Part shown: positions 8,279 through 16,280 of the stretch, piece after piece
Position numbering within the stretch: position 1 is the stretch's first letter
Layout of the letters: each line of letters starts with the position of its first letter
IMG/VR virus record: IMGVR_UViG_3300021963_000559
Span: 1-26,601 of that record
Strand: one strand, 5' to 3'
DNA: 26,601 nucleotides
From: a virus
Position numbers and translations under genes: made by a program
Notes under the pieces: generated by a model
Told to the model about the DNA's origin: nothing
The model's input: the letters and a program-made list of their open reading frames with translations, nothing else
Database searches by the model: none

Positions 8279-9388
8279 TTAACGCCTACGTCTATTTGAC
8301 GCAAGCATAGTTGCTAAAAGGTCACGAGCCGCACCCTTATCACCGCTTTGCGCTTTCCTTTGAAGTTCGACTGTCTTATCTTCAGGTGCTGTTTTGCCTC
8401 TTGCCATTGGTTTACTAGCTGCTGCCAATGAACCTCCTGCATTCTTCACTTTAGGACCTTCTCGGAATTTCATACCATCCCTTACAAGTCCCAATAGATA
8501 TTCATCACTAGATACCAAATCAATGTTTTGGACACCAGGGACAAACGATCCATTTGCACCTTTCCAATCTTTAGACAATTTTTCCCGTAACTCGGAAAAT
8601 ACTGCCTTGTTGGCCAATTCTTTATCACTGAAGTTTTGTCGAGCTTGTTCAAGCTGTTGCTTTACAACCTCACTCCGATGATTAAAAAACTGTTCAACTT
8701 TAGGTCGATTCGCCTGAATAAACTGTGACTTTTCCTGAATTAACTCGTTGTTCTGACGCATTGCTGCTTCAGCTTCACTTCGTCTAACTTCATCTGTGGC
8801 GTTGTCGTAGATTTGCTTCCATTGCTGGTTATATTGTTGAATTTTTACCAATTCATCAGCCGCTGATTGCAACTGAGGAACCAAGGTTAATTCCAACCCT
8901 ATCTGCAAACCATCTAGTTCAGACCTGCGCTTACTTTCGTATTCTTCAAAATCTGCTTTTTCGGCTTTAAGCTTACGAGCATTCTCATGGATAGCACTTC
9001 CTTGACCAAGGATAGCAGCCGCCTTAGATACAGGAATTTCAATAAAACCGCCATCGGCATCTTTATTGGGAATTCTCCACATCATGTCAGGATTCTGCTC
9101 CGCAAATTCTAAGAAGTTAATCGGTTCAGTTACACCATCGGTGGCTTCATCCGCATCTTCTGAATCTACAGTTTCTGTAGTCCCATCAATACTATCTTCA
9201 GGTTCGAGCCCCTCTTCAGGAGTCGCCTCAGGGGATTTGGCTTGCGCCTCTTCTTGTCCTGCTGGTGGTGTAACTGCTTCGTTTGGGGGAGTGTTACGCC
9301 TATTGGCGGCAATCATCCCTGCAATAGCATCTACAGGATTCACACCAGTTTGCTCAGTGGCGGTCGCATTAGCGATTACGTCTGACAT
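8279..9388 (-). CDS. Scaffolding-like head assembly protein (369 aa)
   Basis: The start at 9388 follows AAGGTAATAT. The first ~100 residues are acidic and low in complexity (SPEATPEEGLEPEDS, DSEDADEATDGV). A long helical region from about 130 to 280 is rich in Glu, Gln and Lys (NARKLKAEKADFEEYESKR, QLEQARQNFSDKE) and is predicted to be coiled coil. The C-terminus is basic and ends NRRRR. An acidic, coiled-coil protein with a basic tail, encoded directly before the capsid gene and after the portal, is the usual shape of a phage scaffold, whose basic tail binds the capsid inner wall. No sequence family was recognised with certainty. Confidence 0.75.
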   Translation of the reverse strand: MSDVIANATATEQTGVNPVDAIAGMIAANRRNTPPNEAVTPPAGQEEAQAKSPEATPEEGLEPEDSIDGTTETVDSEDADEATDGVTEPINFLEFAEQNPDMMWRIPNKDADGGFIEIPVSKAAAILGQGSAIHENARKLKAEKADFEEYESKRRSELDGLQIGLELTLVPQLQSAADELVKIQQYNQQWKQIYDNATDEVRRSEAEAAMRQNNELIQEKSQFIQANRPKVEQFFNHRSEVVKQQLEQARQNFSDKELANKAVFSELREKLSKDWKGANGSFVPGVQNIDLVSSDEYLLGLVRDGMKFREGPKVKNAGGSLAAASKPMARGKTAPEDKTVELQRKAQSGDKGAARDLLATMLASNRRRR

Positions 9389-9396
9389 ATATTACC

Positions 9397-9726
9397 TTAT
9401 TTCGTTAAAGTTTCAACATTTTTGTTAGCTACCTTAGCGAGATATTCAGTTCTTTCTATGAACTCAATGAAATCTCGGACTCCGGCAACACGCTGTGCAT
9501 TATCAATACGATTAACATCGTCCTTGCTTTCTTCTAGCATTTCTAGCAAGTAAAACCTATACAGGTTAAATAACAATGCAAAATCATCATTTCTTAAGAG
9601 CCGTTTTGCGCTCTCTCCATTTTCTATAACCAGAGCTTTGCGATTTACATTAGCCTCCTTGTAAGTGTCAATTACTTTAGTCCTGCGATTAAAATAATCA
9701 CGAATATTCGATACCAAGCTTTTCAT
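9397..9726 (-). CDS. Small charged protein between portal and scaffold (109 aa)
   Basis: The start at 9726 follows TAAGGATTGCA. The protein is short and helical, with a basic N-terminus (NIRDYFNRRTKVIDTYK) and a repeating hydrophobic pattern (DDFALLFNLYRFYLLEMLEESK). I do not recognise the family. Its place between portal and scaffold, with gaps of 8 bases on each side, marks it as part of the head operon; a head-assembly role is inferred. Confidence 0.75.
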   Translation of the reverse strand: MKSLVSNIRDYFNRRTKVIDTYKEANVNRKALVIENGESAKRLLRNDDFALLFNLYRFYLLEMLEESKDDVNRIDNAQRVAGVRDFIEFIERTEYLAKVANKNVETLTK

Positions 9727-9734
9727 TGCAATCC

Positions 9735-11906
9735 TTAATCTACTTGTACGGCAGTAAGTTTACCCCTCTTAGCTGCCAAACCTTCAAAGTAATTATCCAT
9801 ATCAATATCTTCTGCCTTTTTCATATTCAAAGCAGATACTGTTGCACTTTCTTGTGTTTTTGCCTTATTCAACTCAACTTTAGATTGGGTTTCCTGTTGT
9901 TCAGCAGAAGGTCCTTTTGATGATTGAGCTTGAATAATCTTTACCGCTTCATCCATTGTAGGCAAATAAGCATCTACATCTTTAACACCCAAAACCCGCA
10001 AAGTATCCTCAAAAGGTCTGCGAACCTTAATAAACATTTCAGGCACTTCGGGTGGAATCATCATCATTGCTTGGGCAAACTGTTGTTGCGCCTGAAGAAT
10101 CATTTGTTGGCGGGTCAGGCGGTTTTCCTCTGAAAGGAAGCCTAAAGCCAAGTCAATATTGATCATTTTGCGGTCAATAAACTCAAAGTTTTCAATTGAC
10201 ATGGCATCCATAAATGGCGCACCTTTAAGACAAGTGCCAGCCAATTGCTGAATGTTGTAATCGTCAGAATATTGAACCAAAGTCTTCCAAGTAATGTAGA
10301 TAACATCCCGCAGACCAATGGCGCAATTTTTGACCATTTCATCTTGGATCAACTGATTTGGACCCATAGCCAACTGAAGCTTAAATCCTGAATTCCCGTC
10401 TTTCATTACTTCAGGATTGAGGGTGTCGCTAGGGCTAGTCATGCCAATCATGGCCATCTTGTCCGACTCAAAGCGGTTCATGGCTGATTCAACATATGCC
10501 AAGTTACCTTGCATAGGTTGGAATTCAAAAATGTGCTTTGTAGGATCAAACTTACGATCCAAAATAAACATGGCACTTACACCACGTTGAATTTCTTCAG
10601 CATCCAAAAATTCTGGATTTACACCAATTCTAGGGGTGGAAGACTGCATGGCAAAGGACATTTCTGCCCTGCGGATTGCCGTTGCATACTCTTGAAGCGG
10701 AACCAAACGCTCACCCAAAGAGTAACCAAAGAAGTTACCTGTAATGGGTTTAGGGCACATATTGGCCAAAGGAATAAAGTCTACTTCTTTGGCATACAGA
10801 ATGTATGAGCCTGAAAAACAGCACTCAACAATCTCTTCTTCCCCGTCACCATCAATGTCCCTGCGAATCCAAGCAGTGGTCAACATAATGACTCGGCTAT
10901 AGCGGTCTGCGCCTTGGGATGCAATAACGCCTTGACCTGGCACTGGGGTAGAGTCACGGGCATGAAGGGCTAAGTCATTCTCCAAAGCACCCGCTTGGTA
11001 AGCACCCGCAGGACCATAAGCAGCATGGTCAGCCAACAATTCTAAATCCACAAATGGGAATTGGCTCTTACATTCATGGATTGTCATTGGGTCATAAAAA
11101 CCCACAAAGTCTTGATCCTGAATAGTTGAGATAGTTGGGTTGCAAACAAAGTAATGTTGAGCAACGTGCTTAACCCGAATGCTTGTTTCGTAGCCAGTTA
11201 ACTTGTACTTTGCACGATAAATAGTGTTATTGCGTAAAGCTTCTTGAATCTCATCATCTGTAGGTTCTTGTACAGCTTCTGTCTCATCGGGAGCCATAGC
11301 TTCTTGCATTGCGCCTTCAAGGTTTACATCAACCTTACGCATATTTTGACGTTTGGCGGTTAAACCTTTTTCACCTGCCAAAGTTTCAAATACTCGGAGT
11401 TGATCACGAGTTCCTTCAACTTCTTTATATTGCGTAATAGGACTACGCAAAGGAGAAACCATCACAATGCCATTTTTGTGAAGCAAAGAGTCTTGTGCCC
11501 AATCCCGAATAACCTGATAAGAATCATTCTTACTATTAAGCATATATTTGACCATTTCAGTGGCTTGACGGGCTTGATCGCCATCCATCTCACTGAATCG
11601 TTCAAATTCAAAGTTAATTTTGCCATTGGGCATTAGGCACTTGGTGATAACGGCAGTAGCGTAGTCAATGCCAGGCGCAACAATAGGCTGAATGTAATCA
11701 ATACCACGAATAGGTTCAGTAGAATTGGATACAGGAATATTGAGATAGTGATAGTCAGTAAAGCGGTTATAAGTATTCTTGGACTGAGTAAGTCTTAAGT
11801 AATCTACCATCTTTACATAAACTTCATGGCAAACTTGTTCGGTAAGTCCACGATTACCAGAAGAGGATGCAAGATTCTCTACGATTACATTCTGTTTATC
11901 TAGCAT
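9735..11906 (-). CDS. Portal protein, SU10/P22-like large type (723 aa)
   Basis: The start at 11906 follows AAAGGATTTAAAT. The protein lies directly after the large terminase and before the scaffold, the conserved portal position. It has the portal layout: an N-terminal helical/strand region with LRLTQSKNTYNRFTDYHYL and IDYIQPIVAPGIDYATAVI; a wing region with DRYSRVIMLTTAWIRRD; the clip/stem area around GNFFGYSLGERLVPLQEYATA; and a long C-terminal helical crown rich in Gln and Lys (MILQAQQQFAQAMMM). Length of about 720 residues is typical of the large portals of P22- and SU10-type short-tailed phages. The dodecameric ring serves as the DNA channel and binds the terminase motor. Confidence 0.88.
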   Translation of the reverse strand: MLDKQNVIVENLASSSGNRGLTEQVCHEVYVKMVDYLRLTQSKNTYNRFTDYHYLNIPVSNSTEPIRGIDYIQPIVAPGIDYATAVITKCLMPNGKINFEFERFSEMDGDQARQATEMVKYMLNSKNDSYQVIRDWAQDSLLHKNGIVMVSPLRSPITQYKEVEGTRDQLRVFETLAGEKGLTAKRQNMRKVDVNLEGAMQEAMAPDETEAVQEPTDDEIQEALRNNTIYRAKYKLTGYETSIRVKHVAQHYFVCNPTISTIQDQDFVGFYDPMTIHECKSQFPFVDLELLADHAAYGPAGAYQAGALENDLALHARDSTPVPGQGVIASQGADRYSRVIMLTTAWIRRDIDGDGEEEIVECCFSGSYILYAKEVDFIPLANMCPKPITGNFFGYSLGERLVPLQEYATAIRRAEMSFAMQSSTPRIGVNPEFLDAEEIQRGVSAMFILDRKFDPTKHIFEFQPMQGNLAYVESAMNRFESDKMAMIGMTSPSDTLNPEVMKDGNSGFKLQLAMGPNQLIQDEMVKNCAIGLRDVIYITWKTLVQYSDDYNIQQLAGTCLKGAPFMDAMSIENFEFIDRKMINIDLALGFLSEENRLTRQQMILQAQQQFAQAMMMIPPEVPEMFIKVRRPFEDTLRVLGVKDVDAYLPTMDEAVKIIQAQSSKGPSAEQQETQSKVELNKAKTQESATVSALNMKKAEDIDMDNYFEGLAAKRGKLTAVQVD

Positions 11907-11908
11907 AT

Positions 11909-13501
11909 TTAAATCCTTTGGACTTTGCCTTCAGGCATTTCAATTCGCCTAAAAGTAAAGTTATTTGCCCTACTTACCACAGATTCACCATGACCTTGAA
12001 TCAGAGCTAAAACGCCAATACGAGCAGAATCAATGTGGTCATCTGGATCAGAAAACCGACCTGCATCATCAATAGCGTAATTCCTAGCTTCATCAAGAAA
12101 TGCTTTGCAAGACTCGTTAATCATAAAAGATTTACGTTCCATGCCCATCCGCATTATATTGATTCCATATGCTTTATGGTTCGTTACCTTACCTTGATCG
12201 TTTGGTGGGTTTAATATAGCACCAGATATACAGTTTAGTCCATACGAATCTTCAAAGACTTCTCTGACAGATTGTTCTGTCAAAGTGTACCTACCTGCAA
12301 GCCCTGCATCATGGGGTAGGGCAATTGGCACATCCCTAGATTCCCTGTCTAGCAGGTAATGGACGTATTCATCAGGTGTTTCCCCGCTTGGAATAGTAAT
12401 CTGTTTGTGCAAATAAATGATCTCTTCCACTGGATTGCGGAAAAAGAAAGAAATAACAGTCGGGTCATTTTTGATGCCCAAGTCAAAGCTAATAAGCCTT
12501 TCAAGCTTTTCATTAGCCCTAAGTTCAATGTCTTGAGCATTGTAAGTAGGCCATTCAAGCAATGGGAATACCACGCCTTTGCCAACCAAGGGAATGCCAT
12601 TAATACGACAATCCCGCTCCCAAGGCATAAAGTCTCTAGCTAATTGTTCCCGTTCTTTTTTGGGAAAAAATGACTCACCCCATTCGTTTTGGTATGGGAT
12701 GTCATCCCAAGTTACCCGCACATGGGCATACCCATCTATCTGATCCCAGAATTTACGAACTAAACCCGATAGACCTTTAAGTGGAGTGAACGAACAGATA
12801 ACCTGCCCGTTTCGGGACGCTGTACGAACAACAAGTTCTGAGAAAGTCTCATCTGGTGGTTGCTCATCAAGAACCACAAGGTCCAGTTCAAAACCTTGCA
12901 AATGTCGGACTTGTTGGGTGTAGTTGGAGAAGTAAAGCTTAGACTTTCCTCCAGACTCATGCCAAATTTCAATGGCAAGGACGTTGGCTCCATCTGTTCG
13001 GATTGACTTGTCATCAATGCACTCCCTTGGAATAGATCCCGTGCCCAACTTGTAACTTTGCTTAATGTCATCACAACCTAACAACTTAGACTGTAATGTT
13101 TTGGCAACCTGTTCCCAAGATTCGCCAGAACACATAGCGATAATGGGTTTGTCCCATGTTACGCCTTTCCAATCTTTAGGATACCGACCTGTTAAATGGT
13201 AGGCAGTTTCATAGGTTGATGCAATTGTTTTACCTGCACGATTAGCAGCAATCATACCCCTACGGGAGAATTTTGCCCCAAGGTCAAAGAATTTTTGTTG
13301 GTACTTAAACGGCCTAAACCATTTTAAAGAGTTGAATTGCATATCTTGAGCAATCTTGTCCCTAGCAATTTTCATTGCTTTGAGTTGCTCAGAATCTAGC
13401 GTTTTAACTTTTTCTTTACCACCAGCTAGTTTGATCAAATGCTTGATAGCCCTATCTTTGTAGAGCGGAAGAACATAATCACTGGCTTCACTTTTTGCCA
13501 T
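11909..13501 (-). CDS. terL: Terminase large subunit (530 aa)
   Basis: The start at 13501 follows GAGATAACT and overlaps the preceding gene by 14 bases. The Walker A motif is AANRAGKT at residues 85-92 and Walker B is LVVLDEQ at about 208-214 with the catalytic Glu. A coupling motif SFTPLKG follows at about 237-243. The C-terminal RNase H-like nuclease shows an acidic residue in ISFDLGIKNDP near 340, a HDAG segment near 397-400 and a final DPDDHIDSARIG near the end. The protein is the ATP-driven motor and nuclease that packages DNA into the prohead. Length and motif order are normal. Packaging strategy (cos or pac) cannot be told from this. Confidence 0.95.
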   Translation of the reverse strand: MAKSEASDYVLPLYKDRAIKHLIKLAGGKEKVKTLDSEQLKAMKIARDKIAQDMQFNSLKWFRPFKYQQKFFDLGAKFSRRGMIAANRAGKTIASTYETAYHLTGRYPKDWKGVTWDKPIIAMCSGESWEQVAKTLQSKLLGCDDIKQSYKLGTGSIPRECIDDKSIRTDGANVLAIEIWHESGGKSKLYFSNYTQQVRHLQGFELDLVVLDEQPPDETFSELVVRTASRNGQVICSFTPLKGLSGLVRKFWDQIDGYAHVRVTWDDIPYQNEWGESFFPKKEREQLARDFMPWERDCRINGIPLVGKGVVFPLLEWPTYNAQDIELRANEKLERLISFDLGIKNDPTVISFFFRNPVEEIIYLHKQITIPSGETPDEYVHYLLDRESRDVPIALPHDAGLAGRYTLTEQSVREVFEDSYGLNCISGAILNPPNDQGKVTNHKAYGINIMRMGMERKSFMINESCKAFLDEARNYAIDDAGRFSDPDDHIDSARIGVLALIQGHGESVVSRANNFTFRRIEMPEGKVQRI

Positions 13502-13676
13502 AGTTATCTCGTATGTTTAACAAGATTTGTGCAGCATAAGCTAGATAGTAAACTTCATCCGGCTCAAGCTTGTGTGTTCCCTGAAGGTCTTTTTGCAACC
13601 ATTCTAGAGTTTTACGGGCACAAGCTTCAGCTTGGGATGACAGTCTGTTTTGGAAGATTTTGGATGGGTCTTCCAT
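13488..13676 (-). CDS. Small helical protein before large terminase (62 aa)
   Basis: The ATG at 13676 overlaps the stop of the upstream gene as TAATG, which supports it over an in-frame GTG three codons earlier. The protein (MEDPSKIFQNRLSSQ, then EPDEVYYLAYAAQILLNI) is mostly helical and overlaps the terL start by 14 bases. It is too short to be a usual small terminase with a helix-turn-helix, and no DNA-binding motif is clear. I do not recognise it. Confidence 0.75.
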   Translation of the reverse strand: MEDPSKIFQNRLSSQAEACARKTLEWLQKDLQGTHKLEPDEVYYLAYAAQILLNIRDNYGKK

Positions 13677-14317
13677 TACGCCCACGGGTCAGCAATGTTC
13701 TTGGCAGAAATACTAACAATGTCTCGGTCAATTAAAGTCCAAACCCCACCGCCTTTTTCACCAATTAAGAATGTGTGTACGCCACGACCTTCTTTGGTGT
13801 AAGTGCCATCAGGATTACGCAAAATACGTTCTTCAGTACGGGGGTCAATCCATGAATATTTTTCAGGAACTTTTTGCCCATACTTGTTAGTTTTTTCACC
13901 AACAGGAATTTGTTCTACAGGACCAGTAATCTGGTATGTGATTAAGCCGTTTTCGTATTTGCGAAAATCAATATATACCTTTTTATCAGACTGTGGGTCT
14001 AATGGGTGAGGCATATTGGTTGCGCCAAAGTAATGCACCTGTGCCTCAGGGTCTGGCAAATCAGGATTACGTTTTGGCAAAACCCGCAATGGATCTTCAG
14101 GAATAATATCTTTTTTATCCACCCACGGGTTATCGTCTGTCAAATACTCTGAAGGAATTTTTTTACCCTCAAGAGCATTTTTAGCAACAGTGTATTGTTC
14201 CTCTTTTGGTTTACCAATAAGGTCCAATGAAATGTTTACTTTGTCGTAAACAAACTGAGCTAGTTCTTTAGCTGTTGGAAGGTCTTCCTTCAGCGATGCA
14301 ATATCATACGTTGCCAT
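13676..14317 (-). CDS. Uncharacterised late protein (213 aa)
   Basis: The start at 14317 follows TAAGGAAATGT. The protein begins with a helical part (LPTAKELAQFVYDKVNISLDL), then a proline-rich linker with many Asp and Pro (NPWVDKKDIIPEDPLRVLP), and ends with a strand-rich region holding YGQKVPEKYSWIDPRTEER and HTFLIGEKGGGVWTL. No catalytic signature is evident. It lies in a run of small genes between the probable small and large terminase genes. A virion role is plausible; the family is not recognised. Confidence 0.78.
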   Translation of the reverse strand: MATYDIASLKEDLPTAKELAQFVYDKVNISLDLIGKPKEEQYTVAKNALEGKKIPSEYLTDDNPWVDKKDIIPEDPLRVLPKRNPDLPDPEAQVHYFGATNMPHPLDPQSDKKVYIDFRKYENGLITYQITGPVEQIPVGEKTNKYGQKVPEKYSWIDPRTEERILRNPDGTYTKEGRGVHTFLIGEKGGGVWTLIDRDIVSISAKNIADPWA

Positions 14318-14325
14318 ACATTTCC

Positions 14326-14484
14326 TTATTCAGTTTTAGCTTCTTCTACAGTTTCTTCAACCAAGGTATCACCGATCTGAGGCTTGTGAGCTATCACATA
14401 CTCAGCAGTCAGATGAATCTTTTCACCAGCAACAACGGCATAAATCTCGTTGGCTTCGTCACGAACAAAATCTTCAATGATCAT
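14326..14484 (-). CDS. Small acidic protein (52 aa)
   Basis: The ATG at 14484 is preceded by AAGGAC. The 52-residue product starts MIIEDFVRDEANEIYAVV and ends EETVEEAKTE; it is acidic and beta/helix mixed, with no Cys and no membrane segment. The gene fills the gap between its neighbours with spacers of 8 bases on both sides, the same spacing as elsewhere in the late operon, which supports it as real. Function unknown. Confidence 0.72.
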   Translation of the reverse strand: MIIEDFVRDEANEIYAVVAGEKIHLTAEYVIAHKPQIGDTLVEETVEEAKTE

Positions 14485-14492
14485 AATAGTCC

Positions 14493-14723
14493 TTAAGCTG
14501 CGTAGTCTTTGCTGCGATTGCTAGGCTTGGTAAAGCTACCGCCTTTGGTGTTATTAGTGTGCTGAGATGAAATCGTGTTCACCTTGTACGCACTGTTAAC
14601 AGCACCTGCAACTGTTGCTCTGCGATCATCTTCAGCAGAACGTGTAGACAGTTTGTCGTTGATGTTTTTAGTAACACCCTTACGCATTTGTGCGCCACCA
14701 TTAATTACTGTTCCATAGGACAT
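14493..14723 (-). CDS. Small basic low-complexity late protein (76 aa)
   Basis: The start MSYGTVINGGAQ at 14723 was chosen because a longer reading in the same frame would overlap all of the next gene. GTGAGA lies upstream. The product is rich in Lys, Asn, Ser and Thr (KGVTKNINDKLSTRSAEDD, ending SNRSKDYAA) and probably partly disordered. It resembles its neighbour at 14731-15012 in composition. The role is unknown; a minor head or DNA-binding protein is possible. Confidence 0.68.
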   Translation of the reverse strand: MSYGTVINGGAQMRKGVTKNINDKLSTRSAEDDRRATVAGAVNSAYKVNTISSQHTNNTKGGSFTKPSNRSKDYAA

Positions 14724-14730
14724 AATAATC

Positions 14731-15012
14731 TCACTTTGTGTAAGAAGAGTTTTTGAGATAGCCAGTATTTGTTGAATGGCAATTGTAAGAGTCAGGGTAA
14801 GAAACGCTAACCTTTTGACCACGACCTGCAGTTGCAGATCCACCAGTTTTAGGCGCACCTTGGTGTGGGCCACTGTAGTTAGTACCACCGCTACCACGAG
14901 TTACAGTAGTAACACCACCAGAGCCTGGTGTGTGCTTAGAGACATTGCCTTTACGATTGGGGGCTTGAGCCATCAATGTAGGGGCGTTATTGCCAGAGGT
15001 ATATCCACTCAT
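14731..15012 (-). CDS. Small basic Gly/Ser/Thr-rich late protein (93 aa)
   Basis: The ATG at 15012 follows AAAGG. The product (MSGYTSGNNAPTLMAQAP, then KHTPGSGGVTTVTRGSGG) is basic and low in complexity, with no predicted fold that I can name. It lies 29 bases after the probable small terminase gene. Composition suggests a disordered DNA- or capsid-binding protein; this is inference. Confidence 0.68.
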   Translation of the reverse strand: MSGYTSGNNAPTLMAQAPNRKGNVSKHTPGSGGVTTVTRGSGGTNYSGPHQGAPKTGGSATAGRGQKVSVSYPDSYNCHSTNTGYLKNSSYTK

Positions 15013-15041
15013 ATCGAGCCTTTCATAAAAGTATGCATATA

Positions 15042-15557
15042 TTACACCTTTCTTAGAGATTCCATAAACTCATTTAACGCATCATCTGCATCCCCCTCAT
15101 CTTCCCTAGTCACATTTTGGATGTGTTCTACAGAAATAATAGGGGCACGAGAGGATTCAAAAGGAGCCAGTTTGTCAGCAATCTTGGCTTTGTCCTTGAT
15201 ATCTAGTTCATCAGACTGCATGGCATCAATCAAGACTTCCATGGCAGTTTTAAGGGGTGGCAATCCACGGGAGGTACGCTCATCGTTTAGCTTGTTAAAC
15301 AAAGCACCATATTCGGTAACCTTGTTAACTATAGATTTTGGGCGACCACCCGTTGCCTTTTGTGACCGAGGCGTAAAGTTGGTCATGTCAAACTCATCCA
15401 CCACAGGGACAGTCTCAATGGCTTTAGGTTCAATTTGACCAGTGGCTAGTTTCATGGCTTTTTTCTGCGCTCGTCTAACTTTGGCGTAATCACGGGCTTT
15501 CTGTTTATCTTCTTCAGAATTAACAGTTGAGCCTTCAGGTCTTATTTCGTCAAACAT
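15042..15557 (-). CDS. Probable terminase small subunit (171 aa)
   Basis: The start at 15557 follows AAAGGGTATGCA and lies inside the end of the acetyltransferase-like gene. A basic N-terminus (ARDYAKVRRAQKKAMKLA) is followed by a GGRPKSIVNKVTEYGALF segment and a C-terminal block AMEVLIDAMQSDELDIKDK then AKIADKLAPFES. The block of a short helix, an acidic turn and a second helix ending in a proline is typical of small terminase subunits of short-tailed phages. The acidic end (EDEGDADDALNEF) may contact the motor. It would recognise the packaging site. No textbook helix-turn-helix is clear, so this is a moderate call. Confidence 0.6.
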   Translation of the reverse strand: MFDEIRPEGSTVNSEEDKQKARDYAKVRRAQKKAMKLATGQIEPKAIETVPVVDEFDMTNFTPRSQKATGGRPKSIVNKVTEYGALFNKLNDERTSRGLPPLKTAMEVLIDAMQSDELDIKDKAKIADKLAPFESSRAPIISVEHIQNVTREDEGDADDALNEFMESLRKV

Positions 15558-16081
15558 TGCATACCCTTTTCAGTTCTAATCCAAGCATATGAGCCATTCA
15601 CAGTGAACCCACGTTTTTTGTGGATCTTCATAAACCCATTATGTTCGGTACGAATAGAAGTAGAACATACCACGGGTATACCCCATCGGTGTGCCCACAG
15701 TATATGTTGGTCAATCATCTCATTAATTAACCTGACACGCAAGCGAGGGCTTAATTGTAGGTCAACATGGTGGAATTTGGCATTAGAGATTTCTTCATTG
15801 GCATAGGTGGTATACCCACCCCTATCAAACCAACAGTACCCAAGAAGGGCATTTTCAGCAGCGTCACCTATAAAGGTTTTAACAAGCTTGTCCCCACGGC
15901 AGACAGCAATAAACTCTTTGCTCTTGTCAAACACTTGGACTGTAGTGGCCACAGTAACGTGCTTGCGGAACACTGTTTTGTCCCTAGTCAATATGCCATC
16001 AGCCTCATGCCCAAAGATTGAGTCTGCCATGTCCACAATATCATCCACATCATGCAGTGGGTGCGCCAATGTCCATTCCAT
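15542..16081 (-). CDS. GNAT-like acetyltransferase, first gene of the late operon (179 aa)
   Basis: The start at 16081 follows AGGAATAGC. The C-terminal half carries the GNAT pattern: strands with HHVDLQLSPRLRVRLINEMI, then HRWGIPVVCSTSIRTEHNGF, then MKIHKKRGFTVNGSYAW, in which an Asn-x-x-x-x-K-x-h-x-x-x-Gly-Phe ending is the usual acceptor-side motif. The fold uses acetyl-CoA to acylate amines. The full acetyl-CoA pyrophosphate loop (Q/RxxGxG/A) is not obvious, so it may be degenerate. Small GNAT-like proteins are recurrent in phage genomes near terminase genes. Target unknown. Its 5' leader is unusually rich in inverted repeats. Confidence 0.68.
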   Translation of the reverse strand: MEWTLAHPLHDVDDIVDMADSIFGHEADGILTRDKTVFRKHVTVATTVQVFDKSKEFIAVCRGDKLVKTFIGDAAENALLGYCWFDRGGYTTYANEEISNAKFHHVDLQLSPRLRVRLINEMIDQHILWAHRWGIPVVCSTSIRTEHNGFMKIHKKRGFTVNGSYAWIRTEKGMQCLTK

Positions 16082-16098
16082 GCTATTCCTATAAAAGT

Positions 16099-16200
16099 GT
16101 TGGGACTCAATTTGGTCTTCAGCTAGGCAAGATGGAAAGCCAGAAAAAATCTTGCATCGACATCCTTGAGTGCTGGCTTAACGTCCCAACAAACAAATTG
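16099..16200 (-). ncRNA. Pseudoknot-capable 5' leader of the late operon (candidate)
   Basis: Immediately upstream of the acetyltransferase-like gene, five perfect inverted-repeat pairs fall within about 100 bases: GTTGGGAC 16099-16106 with GTCCCAAC 16183-16190; CAATTTG 16108-16114 with CAAATTG 16194-16200; GCAAGAT 16127-16133 with ATCTTGC 16149-16155; AAGCCAG 16137-16143 with CTGGCTT 16173-16179; and ACTCAA 16105-16110 with TTGAGT 16166-16171. The third and fourth cross, which would make an H-type pseudoknot inside the outer stem; the second and fifth would be alternatives. It would be read on the minus strand. Confidence 0.5.
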
Positions 16201-16202
16201 TA

Positions 16203-16260
16203 GTCCAGAAAAGTTTTAAACAAAAATTTTTATACAGGAACACTTATACAGAATTATCCA
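16203..16260 (-). promoter_or_regulatory. Possible promoter of the late leftward operon
   Basis: On the minus strand the sequence gives TTGTTT, 15 bases, then TACAAT near 16198-16225, and further upstream two TGTATAA boxes. All are plausible sigma-70 elements and all lie just before the inverted-repeat leader. None has both boxes at full consensus, so the exact start is not fixed. The DnaA-like sites overlap this region. Confidence 0.35.
16207..16231. other. AT-rich tract beside DnaA-like sites (possible unwinding element)
   Basis: Between the leader and the DnaA-box-like cluster lies a 25-base tract of almost only A and T (AAAAGTTTTAAACAAAAATT and on). It touches the first TTATACAG site. 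AT-rich unwinding elements flank DnaA-box arrays at bacterial origins. Function here is inferred only from position. Confidence 0.4.
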
Positions 16261-16262
16261 CA
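16230..16262. other. DnaA-box-like cluster (candidate replication origin)
   Basis: Three sites in the same orientation: TTATACAGG at 16230-16238 (7 of 9 to TTATNCACA), TTATACAGA at 16244-16252 (8 of 9), and TTATCCACA at 16254-16262 (9 of 9, the consensus DnaA box). The first two are 14 bases apart. The perfect box in a 1-kb non-coding region at the divergence of leftward and rightward genes fits an origin that uses host DnaA. The phage's own replication protein gene lies at 24739-25491. Confidence 0.5.
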
Positions 16263-16280
16263 GGATATCCTCTTTACATA

